Positions 17,855-28,134 of a DNA stretch of 64,000 nucleotides are shown here, piece after piece. Made by a program: the position numbers and the translations under genes. The notes beneath the pieces are model-generated. The model was not told the origin of the DNA and did no database searches. It saw nothing but the letters and a program-made list of their open reading frames with translations. This DNA is from UBA5078 sp964538025 (lineage in GTDB: Bacteria; Pseudomonadota; Gammaproteobacteria; Pseudomonadales; Pseudohongiellaceae), in assembly GCA_964538025.1 (NCBI GenBank), contig CAZICZ010000008.1, positions 107,961-171,960 on the forward strand, in the 5' to 3' direction. Within the stretch, counting starts at the first letter, position 1. Each line of letters opens with the position of its first letter.

Positions 17855-18180
17855 GAAGTAAGGAGGGAGCGATCGTCAGTGCGACTCTGCCCCCTTCCGA
17901 CGATGAGTTTGACCTGATCCCGGCATCATATAGAAAAACAAACGACAAAAAAAAGCTTTTTTTAGCCCCCCGTTAAAAACCATAACCCCCTGTATTAATT
18001 AATTTTTTATCCGATATTCGCAGAAGTGCCCGCCCCTGTTCCGCCCATCTTGCCAACAAGGTGTCATTATCGTTTTGAAGGAAGGTTTCAGCGCCGGAGT
18101 GAGCGGCCATAAAACAATGCTGGGAGCGCGCAGCCTGACAGGTATAATTGCCGGCCTTGTTCCCTAGCAGACACCCCTTC
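17855..18180. other. Divergent symporter/rlmKL intergenic region
   Basis: This region is AT-rich, with a palindromic run of eight A, GC, seven T at 17947-17963 and a TTAATTAATTTTTTAT stretch near 17995. It should contain the promoters of both flanking genes. A minus-strand open frame across 17973-18242 has no protein character and overlaps rlmKL, so it is not called. Confidence 0.4.
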
Positions 18181-20373
18181 ATGCACGCATCGCCCACGCC
18201 GTCCCCGCTAATGTCGCTGTTCATCAGCTGCTCCAAGGGCATCGAATCGCTGCTGGAGGCAGAAGTGCTTGCCTGCGGCGGAACGCAGGTCCGCCAGAGT
18301 GTCGCCGGGGTGTATTGCCAGGCAACGTTGCACTGCGCCTATCGGCTCATCATGTTTTCGCGCCTGTGCAACCGGGTCATCCTCCAGCTCGCAGAGGGCC
18401 CAGTGCAAAGCGCGGATGATCTCTATGCCAGTGCCGACGTGGTGAACTGGACGGACCACTTGAGCTCCTCACAGACGCTGTCCATCAGCGCTGCGGGCGG
18501 CACGGATCAGCTGATCCATACCCAATTCATCGCACAGCGCATCAAGGATGCGATTGTTGACCAGTTCCGCCGCAAGGGGCTGGAGCGTCCGAATGTCTCC
18601 CGGGATGCCCCCGACCTGCTGATTCACGCAGTGATCCGAAAAAACCGCCTTAGCCTCGGGATTGATCTCGCCGGCGGCAGCCTGCATCGCCGCCACTACC
18701 GCACCGAGCAGGGCGAAGCGCCTTTGAAGGAAACACTCGCCGCGGCCCTGCTTCAACGGGCCGGGTGGCCCCGATCTTCCGAGTCGGCGCCCTGTCTGGT
18801 TGATCCGATGTGCGGTTCCGGAACCCTGCTGATCGAAGGCATCCTGATGGCGCTGGACATTGCGCCGGGGCTCGTGCGGGAGAGCAGTCTGACCCTCTGG
18901 CCACACCACCAGCCGGCGCTGTGGGAAGAGGTCGTTGCCGAGGCAAAAGCCCGTCAGGCGGCGGCCGCCTCCTGGCAGGGCCACGCCATCGGCAATGATC
19001 TCGATGAGCGGGTGATCGGCATCGCAAGGCGCAACGCCCAACGCGCCGGTATCGACCGGTACATTACCTGGGCACATGGCGACATCGATCACTTCGTGCC
19101 CGGGATGCCGCCTACCCTGGTGATCTGTAACCCCCCGTATGCGGAACGCCTTGGCGAGCAGGCCGAGGTAGAGGCACTGTACCGACGCTTGGGACATTGG
19201 CTACGACAACACGCCATGGGAGCAGAAGCCGCTGTTTTCACCGCAAAACCGGAATGGGGGAAAGGGCTCGGCATTCACAGCTACAAGCAATACGCGTTGT
19301 TCAATGCAGCGCTCCCGGCCAAACTCCTGCTGATGCAAGTAAACGCCGAATCGCTCTATCAGCGCGCCTCGCCTGATGCCACTTCCACGTCATCGCCGAC
19401 AGCACCGCGTGTCACGTTGGATGCGGGTACCGAGATGTTCGCCAATCGGCTGCGCAAGAACCTCAAGTCTTTGGGCAAATGGGCGCGGACTCAGGGGGTG
19501 ATGTGTTACCGGCTTTACGATGCCGACATGCCCGAGTATGCGTTTGCGATTGATTGCTACGGGACACATTTCCACATGCAGGAATACAAGGCACCGGCGT
19601 CGGTCAGCGAAGAAGATGCCGCCATTCGCCGTCGTCAGGCCTATGACGCCCTCTGTCTTGTGCTGCATGACACGCTGCAGATTCCCGCGGCAAACATCAC
19701 CCTGAAAGTAAGGGAGCGGCAAAAAGGCCGGGATCAGTACCGACCGCTGGAAACTCCCGGCGAGGACATTGAAGTGCGTGAAGGCGAGGCGCGGTTCATA
19801 GTCAATCTGGCCCGTTATCTGGACACCGGCCTGTTTCTCGACCATCGCCCGATACGTCAGTGGATTTTTGCGCACAGCAAGGACTGCCGCTTTCTCAATC
19901 TGTTCTGCTACACCGCGACAGCGACGGTGCACGCCGCTCTCGGGGGTACCAAGCGCTCCACAAGTGTCGACATGTCACGCACCTACTTGCAATGGGCGTC
20001 CCGCAATTTCAGCCTGAATGGCCTGTCAACCCGCGATCATCAGCTGGTGCAAGCGGACTGCCTGGAATACCTGACCACCACGCAGGACAGCTTCGATCTG
20101 ATTTTTCTGGACCCGCCCACTTTTTCAAACTCGAAGAACACGGACAATGTGCTGGACATCCAGCGCGATCACGTCCGCTACATTGATCTGTGCATGGCGC
20201 GCCTCCCCAAGGACGGGTTGTTGATCTTTTCCAACAACCATCGGCGCTTCCGGCTTGATGCAGCACTTGGCGAACGCTATCGGGTGCAGGACTTCAGTAG
20301 CGCCAGCATCGACCGGGACTTTGCCCGCAATCCCAAAATCCATCAGACGTGGTTCATTCGTCATTTACCGTAA
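18181..20373 (+). CDS. rlmKL: Bifunctional 23S rRNA methyltransferase RlmKL (m2G2445 / m7G2069)
   Basis: About 730 residues in two fused methyltransferases. The N-terminal half has the THUMP region (SLFISCSKGIESLLEAEV), then RlmL with DPMCGSGTLLIEGILMA and catalytic NPPYAERLGE (about 315-325). The C-terminal half is RlmK with FLNLFCYTATATVHAAL as SAM motif and LDPPTFSNSK as catalytic motif. It modifies helix 74 of 23S rRNA during 50S assembly. The start is uncertain: ATGs at 18148, 18181 and 18211 are in frame. 18211 (MSLFISCSKG) best matches E. coli, and none has a clear ribosome-binding site. Confidence 0.95.
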   Translation: MHASPTPSPLMSLFISCSKGIESLLEAEVLACGGTQVRQSVAGVYCQATLHCAYRLIMFSRLCNRVILQLAEGPVQSADDLYASADVVNWTDHLSSSQTLSISAAGGTDQLIHTQFIAQRIKDAIVDQFRRKGLERPNVSRDAPDLLIHAVIRKNRLSLGIDLAGGSLHRRHYRTEQGEAPLKETLAAALLQRAGWPRSSESAPCLVDPMCGSGTLLIEGILMALDIAPGLVRESSLTLWPHHQPALWEEVVAEAKARQAAAASWQGHAIGNDLDERVIGIARRNAQRAGIDRYITWAHGDIDHFVPGMPPTLVICNPPYAERLGEQAEVEALYRRLGHWLRQHAMGAEAAVFTAKPEWGKGLGIHSYKQYALFNAALPAKLLLMQVNAESLYQRASPDATSTSSPTAPRVTLDAGTEMFANRLRKNLKSLGKWARTQGVMCYRLYDADMPEYAFAIDCYGTHFHMQEYKAPASVSEEDAAIRRRQAYDALCLVLHDTLQIPAANITLKVRERQKGRDQYRPLETPGEDIEVREGEARFIVNLARYLDTGLFLDHRPIRQWIFAHSKDCRFLNLFCYTATATVHAALGGTKRSTSVDMSRTYLQWASRNFSLNGLSTRDHQLVQADCLEYLTTTQDSFDLIFLDPPTFSNSKNTDNVLDIQRDHVRYIDLCMARLPKDGLLIFSNNHRRFRLDAALGERYRVQDFSSASIDRDFARNPKIHQTWFIRHLP

Positions 20374-20505
20374 ATCGGCGCGTCGGCACGCATCCCGTCA
20401 TTGCTTCCCGGCCGCAGGCTGTTTACTCTTGGATCGCGCGCTTTCGTCCACCGACCCGAAGCGTCGCATTCCCGTTTTGAACCAATAACAATAAGGGACT
20501 TTCCC

Positions 20506-21213
20506 ATGCGTAAACACACTCGACTTTCCCGTTCAGCCTTCGCCGTCTGCGGGCTTTACGCCCTGATCTCCGGCAGCGCTCTGACCCAGGCTGCAGAACC
20601 CGCCGAGACACCCGGCCCCAATGACCGTGTGGTGCAGATTCTGCAAGAACCACGTCATCGCACCATGCACGTCGACGGTGACCTGCGCCTGCTGGACGTT
20701 CAGATTAACCCCGGTGACATGACCCTGTTCCACACGCACGACGCCGCCATCATGTACACCTTTATCAGCTCAGGCACCGGTCCTTCCGGGGGCCGTATTT
20801 CCAGCAACACCGACTATGTCCAAGAGAACTACACGCATCAGGTGGCCAACAACGGTCCGGGGCTTTTCCGCATCATCGCGCTGACCAACTACGGCCCACC
20901 CATGGCCGCATTGAGCAGCGACCGTCCCGATGGACTCAGTGGTGAACCCGAGCTGGAGAATCTCTATTTCCGTTCCTACCGCATCACCCTTGCTCCGGGA
21001 GAAACCAGCGCCCCGCAGACGCACCATAACCCCAGTGTGGTTGTCCAGGTATCGGACGGGCTGACGCACGTGACCCGCACAGACGGCATCACCGCCGAAC
21101 TGACGGCGATGGGCGACTGGGCCTGGCGTAATGCCCACGGGGCCTATCAGATCAAGAACATGGGCACCGTGCCTGTGGAACTTGTCATCAACGAAGCGCG
21201 GCGTGCGATGTAA
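20506..21213 (+). CDS. Exported cupin-domain protein
   Basis: About 235 residues from the ATG at 20506, which has AAGGGA seven bases upstream. A signal peptide (FAVCGLYALISGSALTQAA) predicts periplasmic location. The body has two cupin-like segments. The first has DVQINPGDMTLFHTHDAAIMY with His residues for metal binding. The second is TLAPGETSAPQTHHNPSVVVQVSDG. Substrate and reaction are unknown; cupins range from dioxygenases and isomerases to binding proteins. It runs in the same direction as a second cupin 75 bases downstream, so co-expression is likely. Confidence 0.8.
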   Translation: MRKHTRLSRSAFAVCGLYALISGSALTQAAEPAETPGPNDRVVQILQEPRHRTMHVDGDLRLLDVQINPGDMTLFHTHDAAIMYTFISSGTGPSGGRISSNTDYVQENYTHQVANNGPGLFRIIALTNYGPPMAALSSDRPDGLSGEPELENLYFRSYRITLAPGETSAPQTHHNPSVVVQVSDGLTHVTRTDGITAELTAMGDWAWRNAHGAYQIKNMGTVPVELVINEARRAM

Positions 21214-21288
21214 AGCCACCGCTACCCGCTGTGTCAGTGAAGTCGTGGCAGGGCCGCCGGCCCTGCCTGTTGTTCTGACGGAGAGAGC

Positions 21289-21672
21289 ATGCAAACGTTT
21301 ACAAAAACCGTGTTGTTTACGGATACCGATGGGCGCGCGAAATTTCGCACGGAAGAGGTCCCCCTGACAGAAGGAACACCAGAGGCTCGCCTGTCACGGC
21401 TGTTTGCCGCCCAGGCCTTGCAGTTGCGGGAAAGCCCGGTCGGGTTTCGCAGCGCCATGCACTGCACGACATCCCCCCAATGGCTATTTGTCTTGCAAGG
21501 CGCCATGGAGATTGGCCTGGCGGATGGCAGCTCCCGCGTTTTTCACGCCGGCGAGCACTTTTATTCCGCGGACCTGCTTCCCGAGCACACCACGTTCGAT
21601 CCCAGTGTTCACGGACACTGGAGCCGGCAGGTGGGAGATCTCCCCCTGGTCACGCTGTTCGTAAAGGACTGA
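21289..21672 (+). CDS. Small cupin-domain protein
   Basis: 127 residues, no signal peptide, so cytosolic. It is a single cupin barrel: MHCTTSPQWLFVLQGAMEIGLADGSSRVFHAGEHFYSADLL. The usual two-His metal set of cupin motif 1 is weak (HCTTSP), so metal binding is uncertain. GGAGAGAG precedes the ATG. It follows the exported cupin gene. Its TGA stop abuts the stop of the convergent ATP-grasp gene, the two sharing TGATCA with no intergenic base. Function unknown. Confidence 0.8.
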   Translation: MQTFTKTVLFTDTDGRAKFRTEEVPLTEGTPEARLSRLFAAQALQLRESPVGFRSAMHCTTSPQWLFVLQGAMEIGLADGSSRVFHAGEHFYSADLLPEHTTFDPSVHGHWSRQVGDLPLVTLFVKD

Positions 21673-22836
21673 TCAGCCCTCATTGCCATCAGCAGATGAA
21701 AACTCAACCTGCAAGGCGTCGGTAATCCGCTGATGCTGAGCGAGTCTCTGCGCTGGGCTGGGGCTTGCATGCACGATGTACCCGGTGTCCTGCCCCAACG
21801 CGCTCCGCGCCTGAATGATATCCCCGACCTTGAGTTTCAAGCGAAATTCACAGACACCCGGCTCATTCAGAAGGCGGGATTTCCCTTTGATTGCCGTCAC
21901 CCTTCCCTCACCGGGATGCAACACTTCCGCCGCCACAAAAGCCTCGGGCCTGTCAGGAAATTCGAAGGATTCTCCCAACTCCATGGAGACAAATGCCGCC
22001 CACGGATTGAAGTCATAGGCATGGGCCAGCGCATTCATGATGTAGCCCCCAGGAGGCCGCAGGGCGATCTCCCCAAAAAGCGGCCCCTTGTCCGTCAGAT
22101 ACACTTCAAGGTGAGTCATTCCCCACTCAATCCCAAGCGCGCTGATGACCCGCTCATTGAGCGCGAGCAATGTGTCTGAAAGGGCACTTTCCAGAACGGC
22201 CGGCACAAAATTGGTATGACCTTTCCGGTGATACTGAGTAATATTGGTAAATCGAATTTTTCCACGATCAATGAACGTTTCCACGCTGGCTTCCGGCGCA
22301 TCCACGTAACGTTCGAGGATACACACACCGGGCTTGGCGTGCGCATATTCCTCCGGCGTCCACAATATCTGCAACCCCCTCCCCCCGGAGGACTTTCGGT
22401 ATTTGCGCACAACAGGAGTTCCCAGCAGGGCAAACACCTCGGCAGGATCATGGTCTCCAGAGTCGGCCAGAAAACGCGTCATGGGAATGCCAAACTGGGT
22501 GAGATACTGCTTCATCAGCAACTTGTCACGGCAGCGCGTTCCCATGGCAGTACTGGAGAGGCGTGCACCGACCAGACGACGCGCAATTGCCGCAGGCAAG
22601 ACACCGGACTCTGTGCCCGCGATGACATGGGTAAAATGAGCACCCGGGAAGGATTGTCGAATTTGCTCCCGAATTTTCTCGGCGGAACTCCAAAGGGGAG
22701 CGGTGACACTCTTTTCGTGCCGCGAAACGGTGAAGACGGCTCGGCTCTGCCACACTGAAAAGGAAATACTGCGCTCCCGCAATTCTTCAATGAGCCCACG
22801 GCGCGGGCCGATGACAAGAACGTGCGGCTTACTCAT
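21673..22836 (-). CDS. ATP-grasp domain protein (carboxylate-amine ligase type)
   Basis: About 387 residues from the ATG at 22836; a TTG at 22851 is a poorer start. The N-terminal domain is Rossmann-like (SKPHVLVIGPRRGLIEELRE, then HVIAGTESGVLPAAIA). The ATP-grasp core follows: CRDKLLMKQYLTQFGIP, the lysine/glycine loop VVRKYRKSSGGRGLQIL, ERYVDAPEASVETFID, and the metal-binding end LFGEIALRPPGGY. The plan resembles BL00235/CarB-type ligases that join an amine to an acyl phosphate. The actual substrates are unknown. A 35-residue basic protein gene lies 32 bases upstream in the same direction. Confidence 0.83.
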   Translation of the reverse strand: MSKPHVLVIGPRRGLIEELRERSISFSVWQSRAVFTVSRHEKSVTAPLWSSAEKIREQIRQSFPGAHFTHVIAGTESGVLPAAIARRLVGARLSSTAMGTRCRDKLLMKQYLTQFGIPMTRFLADSGDHDPAEVFALLGTPVVRKYRKSSGGRGLQILWTPEEYAHAKPGVCILERYVDAPEASVETFIDRGKIRFTNITQYHRKGHTNFVPAVLESALSDTLLALNERVISALGIEWGMTHLEVYLTDKGPLFGEIALRPPGGYIMNALAHAYDFNPWAAFVSMELGESFEFPDRPEAFVAAEVLHPGEGRVTAIKGKSRLLNEPGVCEFRLKLKVGDIIQARSALGQDTGYIVHASPSPAQRLAQHQRITDALQVEFSSADGNEG

Positions 22837-22868
22837 CAGAGGTGTCAGCAAGAAATGGCCGGCGACGC

Positions 22869-22976
22869 TTAATCACTTTGCGACGCTTTTTTCTGCTTCT
22901 TGGCCACTTTCTTTTCCTTCATGGTCATGGCAGGTTTTTTCTTCACTTCTTTCTTGGCATTGCGCTCTTTGGACAT
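22869..22976 (-). CDS. Small lysine-rich protein (35 aa)
   Basis: The ATG at 22976 is preceded by AGGA at good spacing. It opens a 35-codon frame rich in lysine (MSKERNAKKEVKKKPAMT, then MKEKKVAKKQKK) ending in QSD before TAA. Composition is strongly biased to Lys, with no hydrophobic segment, as in small ribosome- or nucleic-acid-associated proteins. I do not recognise a named family. It lies just upstream of the ATP-grasp gene and could be co-transcribed with it. Confidence 0.6.
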   Translation of the reverse strand: MSKERNAKKEVKKKPAMTMKEKKVAKKQKKASQSD

Positions 22977-23120
22977 GGCAAATTCCTGAATTCCAGCAGA
23001 CCGGGTCACGACGGTGACCCTCGTGGCGCAACTACTCTACTCCTGTGATTACGTGGGATTCAATATGCTGCGTGGCGCAGAAAAGAAAATATTTTTGAGG
23101 AAAAAAGAGGAGGGAAGATT

Positions 23121-23155
23121 GCTGGGCAGGACATCATTTCCAGTGCCTGCCCAGC
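23121..23155 (-). terminator. Hairpin downstream of efp, probable terminator
   Basis: A perfect 10-base stem, GCTGGGCAGG/CCTGCCCAGC with a 15-base loop, lies 18 bases past the efp stop. The pyrimidine-rich stretch that follows on the minus strand is only partly T, so termination may be imperfect. Confidence 0.55.
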
Positions 23156-23172
23156 GATATCAACAACGCGGA

Positions 23173-23739
23173 TTAACGCTTGACGCGTGCCTTGTACTCG
23201 CCTGTACGGGTGTCGATTTCGACGAAATCACCGATCTCGCAGAATGCAGAGACCTGCATCTCGTGACCACTCTTCAGACGGGCTGTTTTCATCACTTTGC
23301 CGGAGGTATCCCCGCGCACGGAAGGCTCGGTGTAAACAATCTCGCGGACGATGGTGTTGGGCAGATCAATTGAAATGACCTTGCCGTTATAGAATACGGC
23401 GTTGCAGACATCTTCCATGCCGTCTTCGATATAGTCGATCACGTTTTCAAGATCGTCTTTTTCAATTTCGATCTGCTCGTAATCGGAATCCACGAAGACG
23501 TACATGGGATCTGCAAAATAGGAATACGTCACTTCCTTCTGGTCCAGAATCACCATTTCGAACTTGTCATCGGCTTTGTAGACCGTTTCGGTCGCAACGC
23601 CATTGAGCAGGTTTTTCAGTTTCATTTTGCACACGGCGGAGTTACGACCAGACTTGTTGAATTCGGTCTTCTGCACCTTCCAGGGGGAACCGCCGATCAT
23701 CATCACCTGACCGGCACGGATCTCTTGCGCTGTTTTCAT
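23173..23739 (-). CDS. efp: Elongation factor P
   Basis: 188 residues, full length, with the three-barrel EF-P pattern (KTAQEIRAGQVMMIGG; FADPMYVFVDSDYEQIEI; GDFVEIDTRTGEYKARVKR). EF-P enters the ribosomal E site and rescues stalls at consecutive prolines. The tip of the modified loop reads NKSGRNSA, with arginine at position 32, not the lysine of E. coli. That arginine form is activated by rhamnosylation, and the gene for EarP lies 67 bases upstream in the same direction. earP and efp are therefore likely one operon. Confidence 0.97.
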   Translation of the reverse strand: MKTAQEIRAGQVMMIGGSPWKVQKTEFNKSGRNSAVCKMKLKNLLNGVATETVYKADDKFEMVILDQKEVTYSYFADPMYVFVDSDYEQIEIEKDDLENVIDYIEDGMEDVCNAVFYNGKVISIDLPNTIVREIVYTEPSVRGDTSGKVMKTARLKSGHEMQVSAFCEIGDFVEIDTRTGEYKARVKR

Positions 23740-23806
23740 GTATAGGTTCTCGATTGCTGTTGTGTTGCTTCAAGTTAAGGGAGTGGCCCGCCAATCGGAA
23801 GCGCCT

Positions 23807-25051
23807 TTACATCGCCTCAGGTGCCGGAAAATGCGTTCGGGCTACCTGGATCAAAGTCGCGGTCAGATCGGGGTTCGTTGCCAGTCTTTGCTGCCAGTTC
23901 CTGGCCTGCACACGCAGGGTCGGAAGTTGTGGGCGCAGATGATGCCACAAATCACGGCAATCTTCATCCAGATTCCAGTGGCGCCAGAACGCCTGCAGCG
24001 AATCGTGGGCGCCCCCTTCGTCGCGCATGACGGCCCAAAATGCCGCCATTTTCGTCAGATGGGTGTTGCCCTCCTGCGGGTACAATTGCCAGACCAGAGG
24101 ATTGGCAGCCCAAAGGGCGCGCACGAAGGAATCTTCACCGCGCACAAAATTGACATCGCAGAGCGATAACAGACGGTCGTATTCGGGTTGCGACAGAAAC
24201 GGCAAGACATGAACGCGCAGGCTGCCCCGTGAGAGGACATCGCCGGGAACCGGACAATCTGTGAGGCCAAAATGGGATTGCACGCTCCTCAGGCAGCGAC
24301 CGAGCGGCACCAGACACAGACTGGGATCCGGCGACTCTTCCAGCGCGCTCAGCAGTGAGGCAATGGCACGCCCCTCATACCCGAACAATGACAGGACCAG
24401 TGTGCCAGGATCGCAGGGGGCGCCGGTGCTTCCAGCAAAGGATCCAAACCCCTGCGAACGTTCCTCATGGCGCATGGACTGCCACGCGTCGTGTTGGGCG
24501 AGCAATCCCTGCTCCCGTATCAGCCCCCCGGTGTTCTCTGTGAATCCGGGAAAGAAAAAGCGCTTGGGCACGACGACAGCGCCTCCCCGGGCGACGGGGA
24601 CCGTTTGCGGCGACGTCAGTAGATGACACTCCGCCGCCCACGGCTCGGCGCTGAGATACTCCAGATTGACCCAGGGAGTCGGAGGGTTTGCCGCGGCCAT
24701 CTGTATGACCAGCGGCTGTGGCAATTCGCACCCGAATGCTTCCACGACACAGGCCGCTCCCTGCAGAAGCGCACACTGCGCCTGCGAGAACATCCCGTCA
24801 GGCTGCCATCGATGCACCGCCACGCCCTGCGTGTGAAACGAGGCGTCGGAGGCAGGCAGAGGACGCCTCAAAAACCGGGCAAGCGCATCCCAGTCGTCGA
24901 CAAACAAATGCACCATAACCGCATGTTCCGCATGCAGCTGACGCGCGAGCCGCCAGCACACGCCGATGTCTCCAAAATTGTCGATGGCCACACAGAAAAT
25001 GCCCCAGATCGGTGCAGGCAAAGGGGGTGTCAAAAGAGGACTGCTGACCAC
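23807..25051 (-). CDS. earP: EF-P arginine rhamnosyltransferase EarP
   Basis: About 414 residues. The N terminus IWGIFCVAIDNFGDIGVCWR is the conserved start of the EarP (DUF2331) family and includes the catalytic Asp in the DNFGD motif. The C-terminal half has the sugar-nucleotide region with FVRGEDSFVRALWAANPLVW. EarP transfers rhamnose from dTDP-rhamnose to Arg32 of EF-P in the cytosol, and the neighbouring efp has exactly that arginine. The chosen GTG start at 25051 has no good ribosome-binding site, so the first ten or so residues are uncertain. No rhamnose synthesis genes are in the window. Confidence 0.95.
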   Translation of the reverse strand: MVSSPLLTPPLPAPIWGIFCVAIDNFGDIGVCWRLARQLHAEHAVMVHLFVDDWDALARFLRRPLPASDASFHTQGVAVHRWQPDGMFSQAQCALLQGAACVVEAFGCELPQPLVIQMAAANPPTPWVNLEYLSAEPWAAECHLLTSPQTVPVARGGAVVVPKRFFFPGFTENTGGLIREQGLLAQHDAWQSMRHEERSQGFGSFAGSTGAPCDPGTLVLSLFGYEGRAIASLLSALEESPDPSLCLVPLGRCLRSVQSHFGLTDCPVPGDVLSRGSLRVHVLPFLSQPEYDRLLSLCDVNFVRGEDSFVRALWAANPLVWQLYPQEGNTHLTKMAAFWAVMRDEGGAHDSLQAFWRHWNLDEDCRDLWHHLRPQLPTLRVQARNWQQRLATNPDLTATLIQVARTHFPAPEAM

Positions 25052-25228
25052 GCGAGGTTACCAGGAGGAAAGTTGGATGCGGCCAGAATACAGCAGGTAG
25101 CGGCCAGAGGAAATTAACCATTACAACTTATTGTTTTTAATGATTTTTATGAACATATCCAGGCGCGCCGGACATGCCTCGCGCTGGATTTTGACTGGCA
25201 GTTGTTTTATCCTCTCGGTCCATTTGTC

Positions 25229-28024
<2,796 letters not shown>

Positions 28025-28037
28025 ACGCAGAGCGCTC

Positions 28038-28078
28038 AAAAAAGCCCCGTGGCGCAAACGTGACGGGGCTTTTTTTTG
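28038..28078. terminator. Bidirectional terminator between ppdK and PQQ dehydrogenase 4
   Basis: An AAAAAAGCCCCGT/ACGGGGCTTTTTTTT hairpin lies between two convergent genes. It has a T tract on both strands and should serve both. Confidence 0.9.
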
Positions 28079-28134
28079 CGCCACAGGTTTCTCTCCTCGG
28101 CGTCTATTTCTCTTTAGAAAGAAGAACGTCCTGC

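Noticed and set aside
17947..17963. A8-GC-T7 palindrome as a terminator
   Set aside because: The stem has only one G-C-rich step and lies upstream of both neighbouring genes, so it is more likely promoter-region AT-rich DNA.
17973..18242. Leftward 89-codon frame before rlmKL
   Set aside because: It overlaps the rlmKL start and promoter region and has no ribosome-binding site or recognisable composition.
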